The notes below the pieces were generated by a model, which did no database searches, was not told the origin of the DNA, and saw only the letters and a list, made by a program, of their open reading frames with translations. Of a stretch of DNA of 64,000 bases, positions 16,739-25,658 are shown piece after piece. The stretch covers positions 2,666,001-2,730,000 of the forward strand of contig NZ_CP099966.1 in the NCBI RefSeq assembly GCF_025403485.1, written 5' to 3'. Positions within the stretch are counted from its first letter, which is position 1. Each line of letters begins with the position of its first letter. Source of the stretch: Chryseobacterium paludis. Lineage in GTDB: Bacteria > Bacteroidota > Bacteroidia > Flavobacteriales > Weeksellaceae. Both the position numbers and the translations under genes were made by a program.

Positions 16739-17653
16739 ATGAAAAAGAAAATTTTCAGAATCTCAGCATTATTATTTCCATTGCTTGTAACAGCTCAGGT
16801 AGGAGTAAATACAAGTGATCCAAAAGCAATGTTTCATATCGATGGTAATAGGGATAATGGCACTACAGCAAATTTCATGCAGCAACTAAATGATTTTGTT
16901 GTTACTAAAGATGGAAAGGTAGGGATAGGAACAACAACTCCAATAGATCTCCTAACCATGGTAGGAAATGGAAATGCAGATGTAAATATTGGTCTATTTA
17001 CCAATGGTAATAAAGGCCAGGCAATCGCTTATCATAATACACTTTTTGATGGCACTCCAATTACTCCGCAGACTGTAGGAACATCCAGAAGTATCACTGC
17101 TTTTGAAGGATATGCCTATAATCAGAATTTCACAAAACCCAACCTGATATCTTCTGTTGTAATGAGAACAGGAAGGAATGTAGGAGGAGAAATTTGGTTT
17201 GGAACCTCTACTACTAATACAGGGAATTACACTAATCACTATAATTCATCTATTGACAACAATGGAAATATGGGAATTGGTGTAGATCCTACAATAAGAA
17301 CCGCAAAATCAAGGCTTGAAGTAAATGGTGTCATAAGTTCAACCCCTCAAACCTTAATAAGTAGTGGGGCACAAATAACAAGCACTGTAGTAAGTCTACA
17401 ACCAGCTGCACAAAATGATAATTACATTTTACCAAGCCCTAAAACTGCTCCTGGTGCTATTATTTTTGTACGAAATATTACAACAATTACTGCTCAAATT
17501 ACTACTCTTGTTGGTCAAATTATTGATGCTTCAAAAATTGGAGGAAATACAAATTTCTCGATGATTGGAAGCGACAGTGATCCCAGCAAAACCAAGACTG
17601 TAATGCTTGTGAGTGACGGGTTTAACTGGACAGTATTTAAACCCAGCAATTAG
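16739..17653 (+). CDS. Secreted protein with tail-fibre-like VGIGTxxP motifs
   Basis: 304 residues. Signal peptide MKKKIFRISALLFPLLVTAQ, then VGVNTSDPKAMFHIDG and KVGIGTTTPIDLL, and later NMGIGVDPT...SRLEVNG. These GIG-T-P turns are typical of beta-helical stalks of phage tail fibres and of many Flavobacteriia surface proteins. No enzymatic domain or T9SS C-terminal sorting domain is seen; the C-terminus (GFNWTVFKPSN) resembles those of other flavobacterial proteins of this type. The gene is isolated, with its own terminator. Function unknown; an extracellular or outer-membrane role is inferred from the signal peptide. Confidence 0.7.
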   Translation: MKKKIFRISALLFPLLVTAQVGVNTSDPKAMFHIDGNRDNGTTANFMQQLNDFVVTKDGKVGIGTTTPIDLLTMVGNGNADVNIGLFTNGNKGQAIAYHNTLFDGTPITPQTVGTSRSITAFEGYAYNQNFTKPNLISSVVMRTGRNVGGEIWFGTSTTNTGNYTNHYNSSIDNNGNMGIGVDPTIRTAKSRLEVNGVISSTPQTLISSGAQITSTVVSLQPAAQNDNYILPSPKTAPGAIIFVRNITTITAQITTLVGQIIDASKIGGNTNFSMIGSDSDPSKTKTVMLVSDGFNWTVFKPSN

Positions 17654-17670
17654 AATAGCTATTTAGAATG

Positions 17671-17703
17671 AAAAGACTATAACAATCGTTGTAGTCTTTT
17701 TTT
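17671..17703 (+). terminator. Terminator of the surface-protein gene
   Basis: AAAAGACTATAAC (17671-17683) pairs with GTTGTAGTCTTTT (17688-17700) with one wobble, loop 4, T-run of seven. Confidence 0.85.
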
Positions 17704-17768
17704 ACATTACCTAGAAATCAATCCATTATTGTAAAAAAATCTTTTTAAATTTACAGAAAGAGCACATT

Positions 17769-18290
17769 TTGAAAAAGACATTAGTGGTTTTTGCACATCC
17801 TTACCTAGAACATTCTAACTCGAATGTAGAGCTTATCAACTTCTATGTTCGCCACCAGCATTTTACCCTACGTGATCTTTATGAGGATTATCCAGACTTT
17901 CATATCGCTGCCTTCAGAGAAAGAAAAAGACTGAATAATTATGATCGTTTTATTTTTCAATTTCCGATCATCTGGTTTGGAATGCCTCCACTACTAAGGT
18001 TATGGATTGATGAAGTTTTTGACCGCGACTGGTTAAAAGAGGGGGAGTATAATCCATTGGAAGGAAAAGAGGTGCACATTTTAGTAACCACAGGAGGGAA
18101 AGAAAGATCTTTTACAAAAACAGGAACTTATAAATACACTATAGATGAACTTATAAGTGGATTAATTGTTTCTTTAAATGTTTTCAAAGCCAATATCAAA
18201 AATATCAAGATCGTCTATGAAGCTAATAAACTGACAAAAAAGGAAATTATTCTGCATAAAAAAGAATTTATGGAACTACTGAATCAATAG
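17769..18290 (+). CDS. kefG: KefF/KefG-like NAD(P)H quinone oxidoreductase, ancillary to KefC
   Basis: 173 residues beginning at TTG (MKKTLVVFAHPYLEHSNSN). Flavodoxin-like fold of the KefF/KefG/MdaB type: the AHPYLEHS phosphate-binding loop, QFPIIWFGMPPLLRLWIDEVF (flavin site) and VTTGG. Such proteins bind FMN, reduce quinones and are needed for full activity of the Kef potassium efflux channel. It sits three bases before the kefC-like gene, consistent with that pairing. A KefG versus KefF choice cannot be made from sequence alone. Confidence 0.82.
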   Translation: MKKTLVVFAHPYLEHSNSNVELINFYVRHQHFTLRDLYEDYPDFHIAAFRERKRLNNYDRFIFQFPIIWFGMPPLLRLWIDEVFDRDWLKEGEYNPLEGKEVHILVTTGGKERSFTKTGTYKYTIDELISGLIVSLNVFKANIKNIKIVYEANKLTKKEIILHKKEFMELLNQ

Positions 18291-18293
18291 AAT

Positions 18294-20177
18294 ATGGAAT
18301 CTTCTTTAGCAATGAACACATTATTATTCCTTGGTGTAGCCATTATTATGGTTCCACTGGCGAGGAAATTTGGACTCAGTTCCGTAATTGGATACATTGC
18401 TGGAGGAATAATTATTGGCCCTTATGTTCTTAAACTCACAGGAAAGAATGTAAACGATATTATGCATGCCAGTGAGTTTGGAGTGATCATGCTTTTATTT
18501 TTAGTCGGATTAGAACTGGAACCCAGAAAGTTCTGGGAAATGCGAAAAAAAATTATCGGACTGGGATTAACCCAGATGCTTCTTACCATTTCTTTGCTTA
18601 TTTTGGTTTTCATTGCTGTAGGATGGAGAATTGATAAAGCGGCGGCTGTAGCCATGTGTTTTGCACTGTCATCTACCGCTATTGTTCTGCAGACTTTACA
18701 GGAAAAGAATAACCTGAAAACAATGGCCGGTGAAGCTTCTTTCTCCACTTTATTATTTCAGGATATTGCGGTAATTCCAATCCTTGCCATACTTCCTCTT
18801 ATAGCACATTATAAAGCGAGAAGTCACGATAATGAAATACAAATAATCATTCAAAAACTGCCTGAATGGTTGCAAGCAGCTACCGTATTATTTGGAGTAG
18901 CTTTTCTTATCTTATTGGGAAGATACGTATTTGTTCCGTTTTTAAGGTATGTTTCAAAATCAGGAATGACGGAATTGTTAACTGCTTCTTCTCTATTTCT
19001 GGTTATTGGAGTTTCAGAACTAATGATCGCTATAGGTTTATCTCCAGCACTAGGAGCTTTCCTTGCAGGAGTTATGTTAGCTAATAGTGAGTTTAGACAC
19101 GAACTTGAAGCACAGATAGATCCATTTAAGGGTTTATTATTGGCTGTCTTTTTTGTGAGTGTAGGATCTACAATGAATTTCAATATTATTCAACAGGATC
19201 CCATATTTATTTTCAGCACTGTATTTGCCGTTTTAATGATAAAGTTTGTTGTTTTATATGCGATCGGAAAGTTTTTCAAAATTGATACACCGCAAAGTTT
19301 ATTTTATGCGTTTGCTCTTTCGCAAGTTGGAGAGTTCTCTTTCGTTCTCCTGAACTACGCCTCGGATCTTTATCTTTTAAGTCCTGAACTAAATGCTCAA
19401 ATGATGGCTGTAACCGCGATTACAATGTGTATCACTCCGTTCCTTCTAATTTTAAACGATAAATTTCTTACCCCTAAATTCATTAAGAAAGAGCCAGAAG
19501 GTGAACATGATTTTAATATTCTCGACAGTAATGTCACTCAAAAGAAAATTATCATTGTTGGTTTTGGTCATTTTGGAAGTACAGTGGGGAGGTTATTAAA
19601 AGCCAATAAAATTACAGCAACTGTTTTGGACAGAGATTCTGATCGGGTAAAGTTATTAAGAAGTTATGGCTTTAAAGTGTATTACGGGGATGCTACCAGA
19701 ATTCCTATCTTAAGAGCCGCTGGAATTGAAGATGCTGAAGTATTGGTTCTCTGTCTTGATGATGCGAATGATAATATGTTCATTGCTGATCTTGTTCGTG
19801 AACACTATCCGACCGTTAAAATTTTTGTAAGGGCAAAAAATAGAATTGATGCGTACAGTTACCTAAACAACGGTATTGATAATATCTACCGTGAAACATT
19901 AGGCACAGCCGTAGATATGGCTATTGATGTTCTTCATGAAACAGGTATGAGAAAATATGCAGCAAGACGACTTGGTCAAAGATTTATGGCTATTGATAAA
20001 GCCTCTATAAGAAGACTGGCGAAAATAAAAGAAGAAGATGAAATACTCCTTTTTACCACAAAAGAACTCCTCCAAAGAGAGGAGGAGCTATTGGCATTTG
20101 ATAATCTTAGTTTTGATAATAAAGATTGGGAAGGCTCTACAACTGTTGAAGAAGAAGAAGAAGATCCTGAAAATTAA
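18294..20177 (+). CDS. kefC: KefB/KefC-type monovalent cation:proton antiporter
   Basis: 627 residues. An N-terminal CPA2 exchanger domain of about 12 helices (residues 5-395) includes GYIAGGIIIGPY, LFLVGLELEP and ALGAFLAGVMLANSEF. It is followed by a cytoplasmic RCK_N/TrkA-N domain from about residue 415 (IIIVGFGHFGSTVGRLL nucleotide motif, DRDSDRVKLLRSYGFKVYYGD) and an acidic C-terminal tail. Kef proteins release potassium with proton exchange during electrophile stress and are gated by glutathione adducts; whether this one responds to another thiol is unknown. Its stop is five bases from the stop of the convergent DUF2807 gene, with no terminator between. Confidence 0.9.
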   Translation: MESSLAMNTLLFLGVAIIMVPLARKFGLSSVIGYIAGGIIIGPYVLKLTGKNVNDIMHASEFGVIMLLFLVGLELEPRKFWEMRKKIIGLGLTQMLLTISLLILVFIAVGWRIDKAAAVAMCFALSSTAIVLQTLQEKNNLKTMAGEASFSTLLFQDIAVIPILAILPLIAHYKARSHDNEIQIIIQKLPEWLQAATVLFGVAFLILLGRYVFVPFLRYVSKSGMTELLTASSLFLVIGVSELMIAIGLSPALGAFLAGVMLANSEFRHELEAQIDPFKGLLLAVFFVSVGSTMNFNIIQQDPIFIFSTVFAVLMIKFVVLYAIGKFFKIDTPQSLFYAFALSQVGEFSFVLLNYASDLYLLSPELNAQMMAVTAITMCITPFLLILNDKFLTPKFIKKEPEGEHDFNILDSNVTQKKIIIVGFGHFGSTVGRLLKANKITATVLDRDSDRVKLLRSYGFKVYYGDATRIPILRAAGIEDAEVLVLCLDDANDNMFIADLVREHYPTVKIFVRAKNRIDAYSYLNNGIDNIYRETLGTAVDMAIDVLHETGMRKYAARRLGQRFMAIDKASIRRLAKIKEEDEILLFTTKELLQREEELLAFDNLSFDNKDWEGSTTVEEEEEDPEN

Positions 20178-20182
20178 CTCCC

Positions 20183-20998
20183 TTAGTGTATGTTTACACT
20201 TCCGCCACTGCTTTCCTCTTTGTTTACAGCAGTAACATTCCCTTTTTTATGTACATCAATACTTCCACCTGAAGAAGCGTTAGCATCAATTTTTGATGTT
20301 ACACTTATTTCAACATTTGCTCCACTTGAAGCTTCAGCTTTTACATTGTCTGCAACAACATTCTCAGCAGAAATACTACTTCCTGAAGAGGAAGTAATCG
20401 TGGCATTTTTAGATTTTCCGGATATTGAAATACTTGCCGCAGAAGAGGCGTCAACATCTAAGTCAACAGCCCAGATTTTACCTTCAAAGCTACTGCTGCT
20501 ACCAGCAGAAATTTCAAAATCATTAGCTTCCAGGTCTCCGGTAATACTTCCGGCACTGGATATTTCTATATCTGTCTTTTCCTGAACAAACTTATCTTTA
20601 ACTGTAATTTTTCCCGCAGAATTTGCTGCAAGCTTAGTAAAGTCTTTAGTGTAAATTTTTGCAGTTACATTACTTGAATTCATTACTCTGATTCCTGGCT
20701 TATAATGAATATGAAGTTTTCCCCCACTATTATCTACAAGAATTTCATTAATAATATTTTCAGGTGCTGAAATAACTACTCTTTCTGTTTCAGATTTTAT
20801 AATTTGTGCATCAATAGCCTGAGAAACCTCTATTTCATCAAAGTCACCTTTAAATTCCTTTTCCCTTGTAGGTCCGTGATCTTTGTCTGTTACAGTAGAC
20901 ACCCAATCACTTTTTTCTTTGTATTTTCTATCATGTTTTTCATTACACGAGGCTAATACCACGAAAGCTGAAAAGATAAAAAGAGTCGTTTTTTTCAT
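20183..20998 (-). CDS. Head-GIN (DUF2807) lipoprotein
   Basis: 271 residues. Lipoprotein signal peptide with lipobox VLASC (Cys18). The mature part is DUF2807, a right-handed beta-helix: FDEIEVSQAIDAQI is the usual first strand, followed by Ser/Ala-rich turns such as SSAGSITGDLEANDFEISAGSSS and EASSGANVEISV. Bacteroidetes carry several such proteins of unknown function. ATG 20998 is chosen over the in-frame TTG at 21007 because the signal peptide begins there. It converges with kefC and ends in SSGGSVNIH. Confidence 0.83.
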   Translation of the reverse strand: MKKTTLFIFSAFVVLASCNEKHDRKYKEKSDWVSTVTDKDHGPTREKEFKGDFDEIEVSQAIDAQIIKSETERVVISAPENIINEILVDNSGGKLHIHYKPGIRVMNSSNVTAKIYTKDFTKLAANSAGKITVKDKFVQEKTDIEISSAGSITGDLEANDFEISAGSSSSFEGKIWAVDLDVDASSAASISISGKSKNATITSSSGSSISAENVVADNVKAEASSGANVEISVTSKIDANASSGGSIDVHKKGNVTAVNKEESSGGSVNIH

Positions 20999-21225
20999 AT
21001 GTATCAATTTTATAAATTAAGTTTAAGTATTCTATATTAATAACAACTAATGTATAAAAAATATTACAACCGTCTGGATAATTATATTCATTTTCCAAAT
21101 TAGAAGCACTGCCAATTCCCATCAAAACAGATTTTCCTGCACACTCTTTTTAATCTTTTCAATAAAGACTTTCGTGTCAATACATTAGTTTTTAATATCT
21201 TTATCCTTCAATAATAACTAATTTT

Positions 21226-23367
21226 ATGAAAAATATTTCATCGGTATTATTAATTTCTGCTTTGGCATTTAACTACTCTTGTACAACAATGAAAAAAACC
21301 GATACTCAACAGGAAATTCCTGTCCCAGATTCTTCTCTTTCGTCAAACCCTTTTATGAAGAAAAGCAAACTTCAGTATGAGGCTCCCGAATTTGATAAAA
21401 TTAAAAATGAAGATTTTAAACCGGCTTTTGATTTCGGATTAAAACAGCACGATGCTGAAATCGTTACAATTGCTAACAACTCAGCAGCACCTACTTTTGA
21501 AAACACGGTCGTTGCTTTAGAAAAGAGCGGCGAAGTTTTAAAAAGAGCATTGACTGTATTTTCAAACTTAACAGGTGCAAATACAAACCCCACATTACAA
21601 GCTTTAGATGAGGAATATGCTCCAATTCTGGCAGCTCATTCTGATAAAATGTATCTTAATGATAATCTTTATAAAAGGATAAAGGCCATTAAAGAAGGTG
21701 GCTTAGATTCTGAAAGTAAAAGATTATTACAATTCTATAAGCAGAATTTTGAAATTGCAGGTGCTAATCTTTCTGCTGCAGATAAAGAGAAATTAAAGCA
21801 AGTAAACCAAGAGCTAGCCTCACTTTCTACTCAATATTCAAATAAATTGTTAGAAGCTAGAAAGCAAGGTGGTGTTTTCTTTTCAGACGCTAAAGAACTT
21901 GATGGGCTTTCTCCTGATGAAATTGAAGCGGCAGCAACAGATGCAAAAACAGCAGGACAACCTGGAAAATATCTGTTAGCTTTACAAAATACCACTCAAC
22001 AACCTTTATTACAAAACCTAAAAAACAGAGCTACCAGAGAAAAGCTTTTTAAAGCTTCATGGTTAAGAGCTGAAAAAGGAGATGCCAATGATACGAGAGA
22101 GACAATTGAAAAACTTGCTAAATTAAGACTTAAAAAAGCCCAGATCTTAGGTAAAAAGAGCTTCGCAGAATGGAAACTGCAGGATCAGATGGCAAAGACT
22201 CCTGAAGCAGCTACCAAATTAATGAATCAGATTGCAACTCCTGCTGTAGAAACAGCAAGACGAGAGGCAAAAGATATCCAGGATTTAATTGATCAACAAA
22301 AAGGGGGTTTCAAAGTAGAGCCCTGGGACTGGACTTTCTATGCTGAACAGGTAAGAAAGGCAAAATTTGATCTAGATGAAAACCAGATCAAACCCTATTT
22401 TGAAGTAACAACTGTTTTAGAAAAAGGAGTTTTCTATGCTGCCGAAAAATTCTATGGTCTTACTTTCAAAAAAAGAACAGATCTTCCAACCTATCATCCT
22501 GACGTTGTAACTTATGAAGTTTTCGACCATGACGGAAAATCAATTGCCATTTATTATTTAGATTTCTATACCAGAGATTCTAAAAATGGTGGTGCATGGA
22601 TGAGTAATTTTGTTGAACAGTCTTACCTCTTGGGAACAAAACCAGTCATTGTCAATTGCTATAACTATCAAAAACCAGCTCCTGGAAAACCATCTTTAAT
22701 TAGTTATGATGATGTTTCCACTATGTTTCATGAGTTTGGCCACTCTATTCACGGAATGTTTGCAAGTCAAAAATATCCTTCTCTTTCAGGAACTAATGTA
22801 CCAAGAGATTTTGTAGAGTTTCCTTCACAGATTAATGAGCATTGGGCATTAGATCCTATTATTCTAAAAAACTATGCACTTCATTATGAAACTAAACAGC
22901 CTATACCACAAGCATTAGTTGATAAGATAAAAAAAGCTGGAACTTTCAATCAAGGTTATATGACAACAGAATTGGTTTCTGCGGCAGAACTTGATATGGA
23001 TTGGCATACTGTAACGAATGAAAGCCAGTTGATCCCAGTTCTCGATTTTGAAAAACAATCTTTAGAAAAACATGGATTTAACTTGGCAACCGTTCCGCCA
23101 AGATACCATACCCCTTATTTTGCACATATTTGGGGTGGTGGATATTCAGCAGGATATTATGCTTACTTATGGTCTGAAACACTAGATAATGATGCTTGGG
23201 AATGGATTGAGAATAATGGTGGATTAACAAGAGAAAACGGAGACCGTTTCAGAAAATACATTCTTTCTGTAGGAAACTCTGTAGATTTGAATCAGGCATT
23301 TAGAGATTTTACAGGACATGATCCGGATATTAAACCTTTATTGAGAAACAGAGGGTTTATAAAATAA
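21226..23367 (+). CDS. dcp: M3 family metallopeptidase, peptidyl-dipeptidase Dcp-like lipoprotein
   Basis: 713 residues. The N-terminus (ISALAFNYSC) is a probable lipoprotein signal with Cys at residue 19, so the enzyme is likely envelope-anchored rather than cytoplasmic. The zinc motif HEFGH is at residues 502-506, with further conserved blocks FPSQINEHWA and RYHTPYFAHIWGGGYSAGYYAYLWSE. M3 dipeptidases remove C-terminal dipeptides from oligopeptides. Single-gene unit with a short hairpin terminator downstream. Confidence 0.92.
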   Translation: MKNISSVLLISALAFNYSCTTMKKTDTQQEIPVPDSSLSSNPFMKKSKLQYEAPEFDKIKNEDFKPAFDFGLKQHDAEIVTIANNSAAPTFENTVVALEKSGEVLKRALTVFSNLTGANTNPTLQALDEEYAPILAAHSDKMYLNDNLYKRIKAIKEGGLDSESKRLLQFYKQNFEIAGANLSAADKEKLKQVNQELASLSTQYSNKLLEARKQGGVFFSDAKELDGLSPDEIEAAATDAKTAGQPGKYLLALQNTTQQPLLQNLKNRATREKLFKASWLRAEKGDANDTRETIEKLAKLRLKKAQILGKKSFAEWKLQDQMAKTPEAATKLMNQIATPAVETARREAKDIQDLIDQQKGGFKVEPWDWTFYAEQVRKAKFDLDENQIKPYFEVTTVLEKGVFYAAEKFYGLTFKKRTDLPTYHPDVVTYEVFDHDGKSIAIYYLDFYTRDSKNGGAWMSNFVEQSYLLGTKPVIVNCYNYQKPAPGKPSLISYDDVSTMFHEFGHSIHGMFASQKYPSLSGTNVPRDFVEFPSQINEHWALDPIILKNYALHYETKQPIPQALVDKIKKAGTFNQGYMTTELVSAAELDMDWHTVTNESQLIPVLDFEKQSLEKHGFNLATVPPRYHTPYFAHIWGGGYSAGYYAYLWSETLDNDAWEWIENNGGLTRENGDRFRKYILSVGNSVDLNQAFRDFTGHDPDIKPLLRNRGFIK

Positions 23368-23375
23368 ATTTTTAG

Positions 23376-23404
23376 AGCATTCATTAAGTTGGATGCTTTT
23401 TTTG
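23376..23404 (+). terminator. Terminator of dcp
   Basis: AGCATTC (23376-23382) pairs with GGATGCT (23391-23397) with one wobble, 8-base loop, then an uninterrupted T-run. Confidence 0.7.
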
Positions 23405-23548
23405 TTTTTAAACATACATGGTCCAAATAAATTCACGTATAAGCACAGAAATTATACCATTGATTCAAATGAAATTTTAATTAATAGAACAAAAACTGTG
23501 GTATTTGTGATAAAAATTCGTGATTTTTGTGTTTTAAAAAATAAATAA

Positions 23549-23926
23549 ATGAATTGTCCCTGTTGCTCTGGAAAATCATATGAACAATGTTGTAAGCCTT
23601 ATCATACAGGAGAAAAACATGCTCCAACAGCAGAAGCTTTAATGCGTTCCCGATTTTCAGCATTTGCTATTCCTAATGGAGAATATTTAATGGAAACCAC
23701 TCCACCTGGAAAGCGCAAGTTGCATAACAAAAAAGATTTGCAGGAATGGTGTGAAATTAATGAATGGACAAAATTAGAAATTGTCCAAACTCCAGCTTTA
23801 AATCATGTTGAATTTAAGGCTTATTATACAGATCAGGATGGAAACCCACAAGTTCATCATGAGTTTTCTGTTTTTCAGAAAATGCATGACCGCTGGTATT
23901 ATGTTTCTGGAAAATTTTTAGATTAA
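23549..23926 (+). CDS. YchJ-family SEC-C motif protein
   Basis: 125 residues. The N-terminal SEC-C zinc motif is MNCPCCSGKSYEQCC (four Cys), followed by the YchJ signature APTAEALMRSRFSAFAI and a C-terminal NTF2-like part ending HDRWYYVSGKFLD. SEC-C motifs bind zinc and often contact ribosomes or SecA/SecB; the role of YchJ proteins is not established. The upstream 180 bases hold an imperfect GTGATnnn/TTTGTG direct repeat but no gene. Confidence 0.87.
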   Translation: MNCPCCSGKSYEQCCKPYHTGEKHAPTAEALMRSRFSAFAIPNGEYLMETTPPGKRKLHNKKDLQEWCEINEWTKLEIVQTPALNHVEFKAYYTDQDGNPQVHHEFSVFQKMHDRWYYVSGKFLD

Positions 23927-23956
23927 AATAATCATCAACAATATTGATATTAAAAA

Positions 23957-23981
23957 AAATGTCCGAAAAAATCGGACATTT
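23957..23981. terminator. Bidirectional terminator between ychJ and slyD
   Basis: AAATGTCCGA (23957-23966) and TCGGACATTT (23972-23981), perfect 10-base stem, A-tract on the left and T-rich right side. It serves the convergent YchJ and SlyD genes. Confidence 0.85.
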
Positions 23982-23991
23982 CTATTATTTT

Positions 23992-24492
23992 TTAGTGAGC
24001 ATCTGTTCCGTCAATTCCATGAGGATGACCATGTGCTAATTCTTCTTCTGTAGCGGGACGTGTGTTTAAAATTTCCACCTGGAAATCTAAAACTTTTCCA
24101 GCCATCGGATGGTTAAGGTCAGCTATTACAACTTCTGGCGTTACTTCAACTACCAATGCTTGAAAATTATTCCCTTGATTATCAGACAAAGGCAAAATAG
24201 CTCCAACAGGTGGAAGACCAGATTCATTAAACATATCAACTGGTAATTGTGCTATAGCATCCGGTTGTCTGTCACCATAGGCTTCTTCAGGCAGAATAGT
24301 AAAAGCTGCTTTATCACCCGCTTTTAAACCAAGGATATTTTGCTCAAACTTTGGGATCATCATTCCTACACCGTGCAAAAATGTAAGTGGATTTTCTGCT
24401 GTTGTTTCTTCTACAAGAATCTTACTTCCATCCTCTTCGATTGTGTGAAGTATGTAACTTACAGCTACAACATGATTGTTTTCGATTGTCAT
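23992..24492 (-). CDS. slyD: FKBP-type peptidyl-prolyl isomerase, SlyD-like
   Basis: 166 residues. FKBP fold interrupted by an IF (insert-in-flap) domain as in SlyD: VAVSYILHTIEEDG, then PLTFLHGVGMMIPKFEQNILGLKAGDKAAFTILPEEAYG, then the insert, then DLNHPMAGKVLDFQVEI. It isomerises X-Pro bonds and acts as a chaperone in the cytoplasm. The C-terminal tail has four His (HGHPHGIDGTDAH), shorter than the metal-binding tail of the E. coli protein. A TATATTTG box lies 44 bases upstream. Confidence 0.9.
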   Translation of the reverse strand: MTIENNHVVAVSYILHTIEEDGSKILVEETTAENPLTFLHGVGMMIPKFEQNILGLKAGDKAAFTILPEEAYGDRQPDAIAQLPVDMFNESGLPPVGAILPLSDNQGNNFQALVVEVTPEVVIADLNHPMAGKVLDFQVEILNTRPATEEELAHGHPHGIDGTDAH

Positions 24493-24535
24493 ATTTTTTC
24501 TTTTTTTCGTGAGTCTTTTTTCACGATTAACGGTG

Positions 24536-24543
24536 CAAATATA
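24536..24543 (-). promoter_or_regulatory. Probable -7 box of slyD
   Basis: Minus strand TATATTTG, 44 bases before ATG 24492. No clear -33. Confidence 0.35.
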
Positions 24544-24602
24544 CTATTTTGATTTATTTAGAGAAGAAATACGAAAAGAGTATTAAAGCAATATCAGATC
24601 TT

Positions 24603-24854
24603 CTACTTTCTATTCTTTGTTTCATTCCTTTTTTTCTGTCTCAACATAAAGAGATACAGACTTTCAACTTTTGTTCTTGCCCAATCGGTTTTACGTAAAA
24701 ATTTCAACGAAGAATTAATACTTGGATTATCCGTAAAACATTTAATATTAATCTGCTCTCCTAACTTTTCAAATCCTTCATAATATTCAACTAACTCCTC
24801 TAGCATAGCATCAAGCCTTTTGCCGTGTAAGGGATCTGGAGATTTTTCGTGCAT
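24603..24854 (-). CDS. VF530-family DNA-binding protein (DUF2132)
   Basis: 83 residues, nearly all matching the VF530 family: DPLHGKRLDAMLEELVEYYEGFEKLG, IKCFTDNPSINSSLKFLRKTDWARTKVESLYL. The family is a small helical fold reported to bind DNA. The basic tail (RQKKRNETKNRK) fits nucleic-acid contact. Single gene; its upstream side runs into the repeat that precedes the GIY-YIG gene. Confidence 0.88.
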   Translation of the reverse strand: MHEKSPDPLHGKRLDAMLEELVEYYEGFEKLGEQINIKCFTDNPSINSSLKFLRKTDWARTKVESLYLFMLRQKKRNETKNRK

Positions 24855-24915
24855 CTTTTTTTTGTAAAAATAAGAATAAGACTTTAAAATTCTTTAAAAT
24901 TTAAATAAGTATGCT

Positions 24916-25027
24916 AAACCACTTCTTGATACTCCGTTTTGTAATCGAAGTGATGATGGCCATTCCGTCAGTTCGAGTGAAATTATTTGAAATGAAATGG
25001 AAAATAATTTTGTATCGAGAACTTTTC
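24916..25027. repeat. Structured intergenic repeat, copy 1
   Basis: Upstream copy of the repeat flanking the GIY-YIG gene. Bases 24961-25022 are identical to 25431-25492 (62 of 62). Its ends are inverted (TTCTTGATAC at 24923-24932 against GTATCGAGAA at 25012-25021, 9 of 10). The left half is more diverged than in copy 2. It ends 13 bases before the GIY-YIG ATG and so must hold that gene's leader. Confidence 0.85.
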
Positions 25028-25040
25028 ACTATTTTTAATT

Positions 25041-25334
25041 ATGCAAAGTTCATTTGTCTACATATTACTATGTTCTGATAATACTTATTACACCGGTGTA
25101 ACAGAAAACGTTTACAAACGTTTTGAAGAACATCAGAATGGAAAACACTTCGACTCATACACGTACGGAAGAAGACCTTTGGACTTAGTTTACTACTGCC
25201 ATTTTATGGATATCACACAAGCATTCACTTTTGAAAAGAAAATAAAAAAATGGTCGAGGGCTAAAAAACAGGCTCTTATCGAAGACCGTTTTAATGACTT
25301 ACCTAATCTGGCAAAGAAAAATTTTACGAAATAA
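25041..25334 (+). CDS. GIY-YIG nuclease family protein
   Basis: 97 residues, a complete minimal GIY-YIG domain of the UPF0213/YhbQ type: VYILLCSDNTYYTGVTENVYKRFEEH (the GIY and YIG strands as VYI and YTG, catalytic Arg in KRF), and a Glu in AFTFEKKIKKWSRAKK as metal ligand. It would cut DNA or branched DNA. It lies between copies of a structured repeat, leaving 13 bases on the left and about 43 on the right, an arrangement unlike the single-copy housekeeping genes around it. Whether it acts on the repeat is a hypothesis. Confidence 0.88.
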   Translation: MQSSFVYILLCSDNTYYTGVTENVYKRFEEHQNGKHFDSYTYGRRPLDLVYYCHFMDITQAFTFEKKIKKWSRAKKQALIEDRFNDLPNLAKKNFTK

Positions 25335-25376
25335 TGAGAGAGATCACTTTTGCAATAGATCATTAATAGAGGTTTG

Positions 25377-25500
25377 AAAAACCACTTCTCGATACATTCT
25401 ACTTCGTTTCATACTCGAAGTGACGACAGTCATTCCGTCAGTTCGAGTGAAATTATTTGAAATGAAATGGAAAATAATTTTGTATCGAGAACCTTCTACT
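25377..25500. repeat. Structured intergenic repeat, copy 2
   Basis: Most complete copy. Terminal inverted repeats TTCTCGATACA (25386-25396) and TGTATCGAGAA (25481-25491) are perfect. Inside are two hairpins: ACTCGAAGTGACG (25413-25425) with CGTCAGTTCGAGT (25436-25448), 12 of 13 paired, and AAATTATTT (25450-25458) with AAATAATTT (25472-25480), perfect. The whole unit can fold into a stem with two arms. Confidence 0.85.
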
Positions 25501-25509
25501 ACGAAGTAC

Positions 25510-25570
25510 GATAAACCATTTCTTGATACGCTCCATTCCGTTTCATATGAAGTGACAATTGTTATAATTA
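25510..25570. repeat. Structured intergenic repeat, partial copy 3
   Basis: Begins AAACCATTTCTTGATACGCTCC, like the left ends of copies 1 and 2, continues through a TTTCATA..GAAGTGAC block, then diverges. Only the left half is present. Confidence 0.6.
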
Positions 25571-25658
25571 ACCACACCTAATAGCTCAATCTATTATTAG
25601 GTTAGCGAAATTACCATCTAAATTTCACTTTCCCTTTTTTGTTTCTTACATTTGAGTT

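Noticed and set aside
20190..20585. 131-codon frame on the plus strand opposite the DUF2807 gene
   Set aside because: It is a mirror of the repetitive Ser/Ala-rich beta-helix codons; no family resemblance and no promoter.
24916..25570. Repeats around the GIY-YIG gene as a CRISPR array
   Set aside because: Only two to three copies with a gene between them, no regular spacers and no cas genes.
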